From the NCBI RefSeq assembly GCF_029867415.1, contig NC_081185.1, forward strand, positions 38,882,766-38,946,765: 64,000 bases of DNA. Direction: 5' to 3'. The stretch comes from Vicia villosa. Lineage: Eukaryota; Streptophyta; Magnoliopsida; Fabales; Fabaceae. The translations under genes were made by a program, and so were the position numbers. Every line of letters begins with the position of its first letter. The stretch's first letter is position 1. This document shows, one piece after another, positions 1-9,764 of the stretch. Below the pieces are notes generated by a model, which was given only the letters and a program-made list of their open reading frames with translations, did no database searches and was not told the DNA's origin.

Positions 1-350
1 AAGGCACTCTAAACATCCATCTGATATAGAGTGATGTTGTGTTGAGTGGCAAAAGAAATCAATAAACGAATAGATTCTAACCTGGCCACTGGTGCAAAAG
101 TTTCTGTATAGTCAATACCTTCTTGCTGACTATAACCCTGAGCCACCAGTCTGACTTTGTTTCTTACCACTTCTCCCTTTTCGCTTAGCTTGTTTCTGAA
201 GACCCACTTTGTACCAATGATGTTAAATCCTTTTGGTCTAGGAACAAGATCCCATACATCATTCCTTGTAAACAGATTTAGTTCCTCTTGCATGGCAATT
301 ATCCAGTCTGCATCTTCTAGAGCTTGATCAACAGAAGTTGGCTCGATCAA
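1..350 (-). pseudogene. pol: S1 reverse transcriptase, N-terminal part
   Basis: About 113 codons of the copia RT domain. It contains the segment following the W-AMQEEL block and the conserved VRNKVRLVAQGY and ETFAPVARL blocks, then runs off the window. It is the region that S2 lacks: S2 stops just after the homologous first 40 residues. A frameshift near 350-365 separates it from integrase. Confidence 0.88.
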
Positions 351-361
351 AGAGACAAGAC

Positions 362-1422
362 CTAATTGACATTCGGCATTGTTCTTAAGGAATGCTCTTG
401 TTCTGATAGGATCATCCTTCTTTCCAAGAATGACATCTTCTGAGTGAGCAGAGGTGAGTCTAGAAGATCTTCTGACTTTGACTCTTCAGAAATTCTGAGA
501 TTCTCTAAAGATGTAGCAACTTGATCTTCTAATCCTTTGCTTCTGAGATCTTCAGCTTCTGAAACTTTGCTTCTTGGTTCTTCAGCTTCTGTTACATCAA
601 TATCTATATCTGCAAAATTCTCAAACTGCTTTGGCTTTTCAAGACCAAGCTTATCATTAAATCTGATATTGATTGATTCTTCTACAACCAATGTTTCAGT
701 ATTGTTTACTCTGTAGCCTTTAGAGCGTTCAGAATATCCAAGAAGGAAACATTTATGTGCCTTAGAATCAAACTTACCAAGATGATCTTTAGTATTCGGA
801 ATGAAACAAACACATCCAAAAGGATGAAAATACGAAATGTTGGGCTTTCTGTTCTTCCACAATTCATAAGGAGTCTTATTTAGAATAGGTCTTATAGAGA
901 TTCTATTCTGAATATAACATGCAATATTTATTGCTTCTGCCCAGAAGTGCTTAACCATATTGGTTTCATTGATCATAGTTCTGGCCATTTCTTGTAGAGT
1001 CCTATTCTTTCGTTCTACAACTCCATTTTGCTGTGGAGTTCTAGGACAAGAGAAATCATGGGCAATACCATTTTCTTTGAAGAACTCCTCAAAGAATCTG
1101 TTCTCAAATTCGCCACCGTGATCACTTCTGACCTTTATGATTTTGCACTCCTTCTCAGATTGAATCTGAGTGCAGAATTCAAAGAACACTGAATGAGAAT
1201 CATCCTTGTGTTTTAAGAACTTTACCCATGTCCAGCGGCTATGATCATCTACGATGACTAATCCTATTTCTTCCCTCTGACAGATCTTGTTTTGACTGGG
1301 CCAAACAGATCAATGTGCAGAAGTTCTAACGGCCTAGAGGAAGAGACAACATTCTTAGATTTGAATGCAGGTTTGGAGAACTTGCCCTTCTGACATGCTT
1401 CACAAAGGGCATCTGATTTGTA
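362..1422 (-). pseudogene. pol: S1 integrase segment
   Basis: The integrase inserts element cDNA into the host genome. 1189 to 362 carries the later part of the catalytic core, with the Asp in RSDHGGEF and the Glu in NGVVERKN, followed by the conserved FHPFGC block and an acidic C-terminal region. 1190-1422 holds the beginning of the domain (zinc-finger Cys pair and first catalytic Asp), but frameshifts exclude it from the frame. The last 30 or so codons are shifted relative to S2, so the C-terminus is also broken. Confidence 0.88.
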
Positions 1423-1947
1423 TTACAGATTTGGGAGTCCTCTGACCAGATTTAGTTTGTTAATCTGAGAAATCATTCTCAAACTAGCATGTCCTAATCT
1501 TCTGTGCCAGACCCATTGCTCCTCGGAAATAGACATAAGGCAAGTCACCTTCTGCTTCTCAAGATCAGAAAGATCAATCTTATAAATGTTGTTCCTTCTC
1601 TTGCCTGTAAATAGGATTGAGCCATCCTTCTGACTTACAGCCTTGCAAGACTTTTGATTAAAGATTATGTCATAACCATTGTCACTTAATTGACTTATGG
1701 ACAATAAGTTATGCGCTAATCCTTCTATAAGAAGTACATTAGATATGGAAGGAGAGTTACCAATACTTATGGTTCCAAGGCCAATTATCTTGCCCTTCTG
1801 ATCTCCTCCAAACTTGACTTCTCCACCATACTTAAGCACCAGGTCTTGGAACATAGACCTTCTTCCCGTCATGTGTCGCGAGCACCCAGAGTCCAAGTAC
1901 CATGACATGTTGTGCTTTGTCTTCTTTGCTTCGAAGGATATCTGCAA
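1423..1947 (-). pseudogene. pol: S1 protease and GAG-pre-integrase segment
   Basis: This is the N-terminal part of the copia pol. It carries the retropepsin motif LDSG near the start and the WHRRLGH motif of the GAG-pre-integrase domain near its end. A stop codon then ends the frame just before the second Cys pair of the integrase zinc finger. In S2 the reading frame is open through the same place. The frame is offset by one base from gag and overlaps it by 116 nt. Confidence 0.88.
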
Positions 1948-3727
1948 CAGAAATTATCTTCTCCTTAGGTACCCACAACTTCTTGGGTCCTTTCTTGTTA
2001 GTTTTCCTCAAGTTCTGATTGAACTTGGGTTTAGCATAATAAACAACAGGAGGTACAGCATGATATTCTTTAGGTTTAGCAGCATGATATTTTCTAGGTT
2101 GTATCACATGCTTCTTAGTGTGTGTAGCATGAAAGCTTTTGGCATGTGAAGTGAGCCTAATATCATGTGAGTGGCCATATTTGAACTGATCATACAATGG
2201 CTTGTATGTGATTTTCATATCATCTACAGGTTCAAATTTGTGTGGGGTATCATAGAAACACCATATATCATAGAAGCAAGATGACTTCTGCCAATACTTC
2301 TAGATAAGACCTTTCTGAAGCTCGAGTCATATTCTTTCAGAATACGATTGAGACTTGGAAAGGATTTGTCTGAGTCAGAAGGAGATCCAATATCTTTGGA
2401 TAATTTTAAAACTTTTTTCCTACAGTTCAGAATTTTCCACTTCCAGCTTCTTAGTTTCATAATCAAATAGCTTTTTCAGCTTTTTGTATTTGATACTAAG
2501 ATGAGCCTTGAGTTCCAGAAGTTCTGTTAAACTGGAAACTAACTCTTCTCTAGATAGTTCAGAAAATACCTCTTCAGAATCTGATTCTGATGTAGATTCT
2601 GATCCATCATCAACTGTGGCCATCAGTGCATTGTTTGCCTGCTCGCCTTCAGAGTCTGATTCTGATTCTGAATCTGAACCATCCCATGTTGCCATAAGAC
2701 CTTTCTTCTTATGAAACTTCTTCTTGGGATTCTCCTTCTAAAGTTTTGGACACTCATTCTTGTAGTGACCAGGCTCATTGCATTCATAGCATGTGACCTT
2801 CTTCTTGTCAGATCTTCTGCTTCCAGAAGATTCTCCACGTTCAGGCTTCTTAGAACTTTTGAAGTTCTTGAACTTCCTATGCTTGCTCTTCCAGAGTTGG
2901 TTTACCCTTCTGGAGATCATGGACAGTTCATCTTCTTCTTCTGATTCTGATTCTTCAGAATCTTCTTCTTCAGCCTGAAAAGCGTTAGTGCATTTTTTAT
3001 AATTAGATTTTAATGCAATAGACTTACCTTTCTTCTGAGGTTCATTAGCATCCAGCTCAATTTCATGACTCCTTAGAGCACTGATCAATTCTTCAAGAGA
3101 GACTTCATTCAGATTCTTAGCAATCTTGAAAGCAGTCACCATAGGACCCCATCTTCTTGGCAAGCTTCTGATGATCTTCTTTACATGATCAGCCTTGGTG
3201 TATCCCTTGTCAAGAACTCTTAATCCAGCAGTTAGCATTTGAAATCTTGAGAACATTTTCTCTATGTTTTCATCATCCTCCATCTTGAAGGCTTCATATT
3301 TCTGGATCAAGGCAAGAGCTTTGGTCTCCTTGACTTGGGCATTTCCTTCATGAGTCATTTTCAAAGATTCATATATATCATAGGCAGTTTCTCTGTTTGA
3401 TATCTTCTCATATTCAGCATGAGAAATAGCATTTAGCAGAATAGTCCTACACTTGTGATGATTTTTGAATTCTTTCTTTTGATCATCACTCATTTCTTGT
3501 CTTGTCAGCTTTACTCCTCTAGTTTTCACTGGATGTTTGTAACCATCCACCAGAAGATCCCATAAGTCACCATCTAGACCAAGAAAATAACTTTCAAGTC
3601 TGTCTTTCCAATATTCAAAGTTTTCACCATCGATTACTGGTGGTCTAGTGTAACCATTGTTACCATTTCCATTGTATTGCTCAGCAGAGCCAGATGTAGA
3701 TGTAGGTGTTGGATCTTCACCAGCCAT
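1832..3727 (-). pseudogene. gag: Broken gag of S1
   Basis: The gag polyprotein forms the retrotransposon capsid. The first 329 codons (3727 to 2738) hold the capsid-like region and a CX2CX4HX4C zinc knuckle. A stop codon directly after the knuckle then interrupts the frame. It resumes at 2695-2420 (acidic Ser/Glu/Asp-rich stretch, then a Lys/Leu-rich coiled-coil segment), shifts frame near 2440, and continues through 2224-2466 and 1832-2218. The S2 copy covers the same region in one 641-codon frame, so at least one nonsense change and two frame or deletion events separate S1 from a working gag. The last segment overlaps the protease frame by 116 nt, exactly as in S2. Confidence 0.9.
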
Positions 3728-3798
3728 CTTAACTTAAGCGTTTTTCTCTTCCTGAATCTTTACTAAACACGGTTAAGTGCTTGCACCTTAGAATCGGC

Positions 3799-3810
3799 GC
3801 TCTGATACCA
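3799..3810 (-). other. Primer binding site of S1 (tRNA-iMet)
   Basis: The minus strand reads TGGTATCAGAGC two bases after the LTR end. This is the standard initiator tRNA-Met primer site of plant Ty1/copia elements, without mismatch. Confidence 0.93.
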
Positions 3811-3812
3811 AT

Positions 3813-4953
3813 TGAAGGATAGAAAAACACTTAGAAAGGGGGGGGGGGGGGGTTTGAATAAGTGTAGTTTTAAAACTCTTAAGATAAAAACAATTTGCAC
3901 AATGATTTTTATCCTGGTTCGTTGTTAACTAAACTACTCCAGTCCACTCCCTTGGAGTGATTTACCTCACCTGAGGATTTAATCCACTAATCACACAAGA
4001 TTACAATGGTTTTCCACTTAGATAACCTCTAAGTCTTCTAGAGTATTCTGATCACAACCTGATCACTCTAGGAACATAATGCTTAGATACCCTCTAAGAC
4101 TTTCTAGAGAATCCGATCACAACTTGATCTAGTCTAGTTCTTACAAATTAATGTAAACAAATTCTTATAAGAGTTACAATGCTTCTTAATAAGCTATTAT
4201 CACAACTGTGATTTTTCTCTTAAGTTTAAGTTTAATCTCACTAAGATATTACAACAGTAATGAAGTGAGGTTGAAGATGAAGTTTGAGAGCTTTTAGAAT
4301 TTGACAGTGTTTCTATATGATTGTGCAAAGTGTTGTATTCAGCTTCTCATCAGAACTTCTATTTATAGGCGTTTGAGAAGATGACCGTTGGGATCATTTA
4401 ATGCGTTGCGTGATTCGTACAACATTGCATTCAATGTTTCACTCTTTTGTCAACTACCTCGAGCCTTGATTTTGCTGTGTCTACTGACGTTGCTTTTAAT
4501 AGCTTCTAACGTTCCTTTTGTCAGTCAGCGTAGCCTGCCATCTTGTACTTGCTTCTGATCTGATGTTTGTGTAAACAACGTGTCAATATCATCAGAGTCA
4601 AACAGCTTGGTGCAGAGCATCTTCTTGTCTTCTGACCTTGAAGTGCTTCTAGTGTGATACCATGAGAACTTCAGTGCTTCTGCTTCTGATCTCAAGTTCT
4701 TCTGATGCTTCAATAGACCATGTTCTGATTCTGCTTGACCATCTTCTGATGTCTTGCGAGAGCATGTTCTGATGTTGCATACTTGAACCTTCTGAGTCAG
4801 TGCTTCTTGCGCTGATTTTGTGCATACTCTTTATATATTTCCTGAAATGGAAATTGCATAGAATTAGAGTACCACATTATCTCAAGAAAAATTCATATAC
4901 ATTGTTATCATCAAAAACTAAGAATATTGATCAGAACAAATCTCGTTCTAACA
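3813..4953 (-). repeat. 5' LTR of S1
   Basis: On the minus strand it begins TGTTAG and ends CCTTCA, as the S2 LTRs do, and is about 1141 bp against 1206 bp in S2. The polypurine/polypyrimidine stretch near the 3' end is a run of 15 G (3838-3852) where S2 has 7 C on its sense strand, so the homopolymer has expanded or is an assembly artefact. Confidence 0.92.
4370..4377 (-). promoter_or_regulatory. TATA box in S1 LTR
   Basis: TATAAATA on the minus strand, in the same context (CGCC before it) as the TATA boxes of both S2 LTRs. It is the likely start signal for the S1 genomic RNA. Confidence 0.75.
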
Positions 4954-5986
4954 CAATAATTATGGGAAGATCGACTTGTCAAAAAGCTGACTTCCTCGAT
5001 CCATCGAATGCTTTGACGATGATGTGACTGTCCCTCTATGGGAAGTCCTTGAAGGATAATCTTGACAAGGTTGATTTGGACATGATGTTGAGAGAGGATC
5101 CATTGTCTATTAAGACCCCTGTGAGAACATCACCCATGCGTCCTCCGTTAGTTCCAATAAGGGGTACGTTGGGATAACTTCCGCAACTGTAAATGATCTT
5201 GGTTTCGTCGTGGTCAAGACTACACCAATCAATGTCCGAGTGAGTGAGGGACATGATTTTCTGTGACCTACAAAGGCCATCCCTCAGGTTCCAGAAAGTT
5301 CTAGACTTTGGCAGGTGCGAGACGAACCATTTGTATAACAACGGTACACAGCATGTGATTAATCCTCCTCGATGCAGGTTTCTTGAATGCACAAAGTGGT
5401 AAGCATCTGCAAGCAAGGTTGGAACTAGATTTCCAATTAAGAATATCTTAATTTCGTTGATGTCGACGAAATTGTCAATGTTAGAGAACAAAAACAATCC
5501 GTAGATGAGCAATGCTTAGATGTCCTCAAAAGCACTCATATCTTGGATGCTGACGAAGTACCGAGCTTGATCCAACAGGAACTTAGAGGGCAATCCTAGA
5601 ATTCCTCCTTTACTCACCATATGAGTTCTGATGTCGACTACGTTCAAGGGAGTAGTTGCAGCAATGATGACGTCGTCAAGATTCTTTTCCAAACCGGAGT
5701 ACGGATCTTGGGCGTGCACGGGTATTCCAATGAGACGAGAGTGCTCCTCCAACATAGGCATGAGTTGATAATCTGGAAAGGTGAAGCAGTGATACGTTGG
5801 ATCGTAAAACTGCACCATAGTGGGAAGGATCCCATCCACAATGTTGGTATTGAGAAGAGGCAGAAGTTTTCCATACTTCTCCTTGAAAGCCTGGGGGTTG
5901 ACCACCAGTTTTCTGAGCTTTTCCAATTCCTCGACCATAGGAATCTTGAAGGTGTATTTCCTAGCTCTATTTCTTCCGTAATCCAT
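4954..5986 (-). pseudogene. Ogre-A ORF1 fused to protease fragment
   Basis: Codons from 5986 downward match the Ogre ORF1 at 35054-36529: the same sequence of blocks, including MVQFYDP near residue 57 and PLLYKWFVSHLP further on. A single stop at 5513-5515 interrupts one continuous frame. After the block NVPLIGTNGG (near 5140) the match to ORF1 ends. The frame passes directly into a retropepsin-like segment with LIDNGSSLN, so everything between the middle of ORF1 and protease is deleted. Protease homology continues past the stop near 5035 in another frame (AFDGSRKS, then VDLP) until S1 cuts it. ORF1's function in Ogre elements is unknown. The piece cannot encode a working protein. Confidence 0.85.
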
Positions 5987-6761
5987 GGTATAGATCCTTA
6001 TGTCCTTTCTCTGTTTCTCTCTTTCACTCTATGAAGTTCAAAATGCTCGTTATTTAGTTTCCTTGAAAAATGACTCAAAAAAGACTTTTTGTTTTTATTA
6101 TTATGATGAATGCATGAATGCACACACAAGAGTTTTTAGCAAACATGGGGTAGAAGGGTATAGTGGTCATGGAGTCACGTCTCTAACCTCACCCCAGGGT
6201 AAACTATGGATTTTGATTTTTGTACCTGTAGAACGGATTCTAGGGGTCTCAGAGTTTTTGCTTAACCTTAAAGATACGTTGACTGGTATCTTCAAGAGAG
6301 TTTTCTCTGAGTGTAGTATCTACATGACAATTACTTTCGTAATCACCGCTCTACAACCTAAGAGGCTTTAAGTGGGGTTAAAGTGTTTGTAGGTCCTCCT
6401 GGTACAAATCAGTCTCGGAATGCATTGGCACAGTTAATCACAACCAGCAAGGCAAATCCCAAGAGTAGATTTGGGAACCAAGATTAGAGGGTTTCACCGA
6501 AAAGACATCCTCAATCCTATCTTATGTTGCACTCAAATCCGGGTATAGGATTTCTCACCACAAGGGGGAATCAAGCCCTTTCCCGATACAAAAAACCCAT
6601 AAAAATAAACAAGTATAAATGCAGCAAACACATGAAATGACACATAGGTTAGGCAGGACCTCTCTTGTTTGAGGGGGAATTTGGCATCCCTAATTCCTCA
6701 TTGGGGTTAGACCAGCACAAGTCAACCATTGGTTTGGATGAAAACCAAGGTTATTACTTTT
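5987..6761 (-). other. Ogre-A leader between primer site and ORF1
   Basis: About 775 bases without a supported gene. Position between the primer site and ORF1 start indicates the untranslated leader of Ogre-A. The plus-strand ORFs here are chance frames. Confidence 0.6.
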
Positions 6762-6778
6762 CCCTAGCAGAGTCGCCA
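6762..6778 (-). other. Primer binding site of Ogre-A (tRNA-Arg type)
   Basis: The minus strand reads TGGCGACTCTGCTAGGG. This is one base different from the sites of Ogre-B, C and D in this window and matches the Arg-tRNA primer known for Ogre/Tat elements. Confidence 0.82.
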
Positions 6779-6779
6779 T

Positions 6780-7700
6780 TTTTCTATGGTGTCTTTTTTC
6801 TTACCTCCCCGTTTCACTTGGGAGGACGACACACTAAACCCTTCACGCGAAATTTGGAAGGAGAAAGCGCCTTTGTGGGATGAATTTTATTTCAGTTCTT
6901 CCTACGATAGCACACGAACTTTTTAATTATCCTACGAGGAGGAAGGGGAAAAATATCTCAACTAAACCCTAGGAGTTTGCTAAGTGTGGGGATTCACCTA
7001 GACTAGAAATTCTGGAGTCCGGGAGGTCGGTTATACATAGGGAAGGTTTTAAGCACCCTACATATCCGTAGTACTCTACGGGAACCTTCTCTGTGTCTAT
7101 GTGTGTGTGTTGCTGCTTGATTGGGAAAGTTTCTCCTTTGTGTTAGGAGAGAGAATTGAATTGAAAGACAGATGAACTGACTGTTTTTGGTTTTTTTATT
7201 AGCTCCCTGAGATTCCTTGTGAATCTCATGCCTACATATCCCTAATGGAAGTCAGAGCATTTTGTAGTTTGGGGAACTAATTAGGGAAATGAAATGATTT
7301 TTTTGGTGCCTTGCTTGAAGTTAAGGTTGAAGCTTGGAATTAAATCTCTGTTTACAGTAAAGAGACATGAAGTCATCTTTACAAAGAGGTATTTCTACTA
7401 TTCCACCACAAACATTTTAAGTGACAGAAAAGCTGAGTTTGTTTCATAAGAGAGGGACCTTACTTGGTTGTGTACAAGTATGCCAATCACGTGTCTCTTG
7501 AATGAAAGAAATATTCTCGACCAAATTAGGGAAAATTTTACAAGTCTGGGGATGTGCCAGAGCATGCCTTTCAGAGTCTTAAATGGGAGAATGTTTGAAA
7601 TTGAAATGATTGTTTGTTTTTTTGTTTGTATGAATGTGGTGAAATAGGAGAAATGTCTCTCTATAGAGATAAGTCATGTCTCTCTACTGTATAAAAGATT
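6780..7700 (-). repeat. LTR-like DNA next to the Ogre-A primer site
   Basis: Adjacent to the primer site. It shares with the Ogre-B LTRs a block around 7030-7090 (gggaaggtt, agcaccct, gtagtactct). I see no genes. The LTR limits are not resolved. Confidence 0.55.
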
Positions 7701-8500
7701 TGATTTTTTACTGGCTTGTATGAGGCCCAAGCTTGAGGCTTAAAAGGGATTTTATTGACTCTGGGAGATGACTCCACTGGGAGTTGACTGAGGAAATTTG
7801 TGTTTTGTATGAAGCCCAGAATTGAGGCTGACTCTAGTTGGAGAGTGTTTATTTTGCTTTATTGAAAGGTTTATTTTAGTGTTCTGTACAAAGCCTAGAA
7901 TTGTGGCTGACTCTACCTAGGGAGACTCTATTTTCTGCCTTGTATGAAGCCCAAGGTTGTGGATGACTCCTGAGGAAACAGAGTTTGGAGACTATGGATG
8001 ACTCTATTTTGCGTGCTTTGTACAAAGCCCAAGGTTGTGGCTGACTCTCTAGGGAAAGGAGTAAAAGGTTATTAATCTTTTGACATAGAAGAGGATGTTT
8101 ATCTGCCTTATACAAAGCCTAATGTTGTGGCTGACTTAGTGGGGAAAAGATCCTAAAGGTTAGGAATCTTTTGACACGAGAAATGATGTTTATCTACCTT
8201 GTACAAAGCCTAAGGTTGTGGCTGTCTGATGGGGAAGGACTCAATGGGGAGACTCTATTATCTGCCTTGTACAAAGCCCAAGGTTATGGCTGACTCTGGA
8301 TAGGGGAGTACCTATGAGTAGGATTTTTGACTCTAAGGGGAGTATCTGCCTTGTCCAAAGCCCAAGCTTGAGGCTGACTCTTAATGGGGAAAAGATCTAC
8401 CAGTGTGGGATCTTTTGACTCAGAGGGTAAATATCTGCCTTGTACAAAGCCCAAGGTTGTGGCTGACAATACTGAGGATTACTCTATTGTTTAGAGACTA
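7700..8500. repeat. Degenerate tandem repeats, 'gccttgtacaaagcccaag' family
   Basis: About eight imperfect copies of a unit near 80-110 bp, each containing a 'tgtacaaagcccaaggttgtggctgactct'-like core, with variants such as 'aagcccaagcttgaggctt' near 7730. The core can pair AGCC with GGCT around a loop. Minus-strand ORFs here are repeat translations. Confidence 0.8.
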
Positions 8501-8639
8501 AAGGTTGACCCTTCTGGGGATTGTGCTCTTGTTAAGAAGGGATTGATGAATGAAAGACCCAGGTTTGAAGATTGACTCTACTGGGGATTTTGTTTGAGTG
8601 ATTGATACTGACCCTAGGGTTGACTCTATTGAGGATTTT

Positions 8640-9040
8640 TGAAGGTTGGAATGAAGGATGATTTGGAAGCTAACCCTTTCCAGCGAATTTGGATTTGAAG
8701 GATTGATTTTGGAGGCTGACCCTTTCCAGGGGTTTGGATTTTAAAGGAATGATTTTGGAGGCTGACCCTTTCCAGGGGTTTTGACTTGAAAGATTGATTT
8801 TGGAGGCTGACCCTTTCTAGGGGTTTTGACTTTGAAAGATTGATTTTGGAGGCTGACCCTTTCCAGGGGTTTGGATTTTAAAGGAATGATTTTGGAGGCT
8901 GACCCTTTCCAGGGTTTTTTATGAAAATGAAGGAATTGATGGAGGCTAACCCTTTCCAGGGGTTTTGACTTTTGAAGGAATGATTTTGGAGGCTGACCCT
9001 TTCCAGGGGATTTGGACTTTAAAGGAATGATTTAAACTTC
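8640..9040. repeat. Tandem repeats, 'ggctgaccctttccagggg' family
   Basis: At least seven copies of a unit near 55-60 bp with core 'gaggctgaccctttccagg', spaced by variable AT-rich text. CCC and GGG flank a short loop in each copy. Confidence 0.85.
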
Positions 9041-9269
9041 TTGTTTAAAGCCCAAGATTAAGGCTGACTCTGGCTGAGGATAGTTCAAATGTAGAACCTA
9101 GACTCTACTAAGGAGAAGACTTATTGGAGATTGAGAATAAAGGGTGACAGAGACTGTCCATGTCTCTCATTCAAAAAGATGGACTCAATACTGAGATTGA
9201 GACATTCTTGGTTTGTTTTGAAGTCTGGTTTGAAGAATAGAAGAAACTCACCAGGGTAGGCTAAAAGGT

Positions 9270-9707
9270 GACTAAAGACCTGTTCCTATGTTTATAAGAA
9301 ACCTGGTGGGTCCTTGTATACAAGCTCAAGAGAAAGTTGCAAGTATGCTTTTAAGAAGCCTGTGGGTCCTTGTATTGTAAGCCTAAGAGGAGGCTAATCG
9401 AGGGTCATTAAGGGTCCGTGTTATAGCACAAGAGAAAGCTATGTTGGTTTTGAACTTATTTGGCTCTAAGCAAATGGGTAAGAGGTTTCACCAGGAATAA
9501 TTCCTCTTGGGTGGATGTGCCCTATTTTTGTTCTAAGGCTTTTTTCAAGATGTTTCACCGGGAATAATTCATCTTGAGGTTTGAACTAAGGAATTCTAAT
9601 TAGGAAAGTGCCTTCACCGGGAAGACATTCTCAATCCTAGGCCATAGTACTATAATATATATATATATAGTTTATTTGTCCTAAGGTTGTTCTCATACGG
9701 AGTTCTA

Positions 9708-9716
<9 letters not shown>
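9270..9716. repeat. Segment duplicated at 39061-39500, with paired hairpin repeats
   Basis: About 440 bp nearly the same as 39061-39500, ending at the same 'gttctaaacaatatata' boundary. It contains two hairpins with the same loop TTTCACCGGGAATAATT (one base changed in the first) but different stems: AAGAGG/CCTCTT at 9480-9508 and CAAGATG/CATCTTG at 9546-9576. It probably derives from an Ogre-type untranslated region. Confidence 0.8.

Positions 9717-9762
<46 letters not shown>
9712..9762. repeat. (AT)n microsatellite
   Basis: About 25 perfect AT dinucleotides. It separates the Ogre-A-type repeats from the Ogre-C LTR. The paralogous site at 39495 has only a few units, so the array expanded here. 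Confidence 0.95.

Positions 9763-9764
<2 letters not shown>

Larger units (their letters stand above)
1..4953 (-). mobile_element. SIRE/Maximus-type Ty1/copia element S1, 5' portion
   Basis: Read on the minus strand, the order is LTR, primer site matching initiator tRNA-Met, gag with a zinc knuckle, protease, integrase, then the start of reverse transcriptase at the window edge. This is the Ty1/copia order, and the sequence is closely related to element S2 at 24945-33890. The rest of RT, RNase H and the 3' LTR lie outside the window. Stop codons and frameshifts break gag and pol in several places, so the copy is inactive. The base after the LTR (4954 on) belongs to an Ogre protease fragment, so S1 inserted into Ogre-A. 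Its target duplication cannot be checked because the other end is missing. Confidence 0.93.
4954..9762 (-). mobile_element. Ogre-type Ty3/gypsy element Ogre-A (partial)
   Basis: On the minus strand there is a tRNA-Arg-type primer site (6762-6778), a leader, then ORF1 joined to protease, cut at 4953 by S1. DNA above 6780 has the conserved layout next to the primer site that the other Ogre LTRs here show (a 'gggaaggtnttaagcacc'-like block), then tandem repeats. I could not find the outer LTR end; the AT microsatellite at 9712-9762 marks where homology changes. The upper boundary is therefore approximate. Confidence 0.7.

Noticed and set aside
5621..6034. 137-residue plus-strand ORF
   Set aside because: It is antisense to the Ogre ORF1 fragment.
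7876..8469. Minus-strand ORFs with PQPWALYKA-like repeats
   Set aside because: They are translations of the tandem repeat block at 7700-8500.
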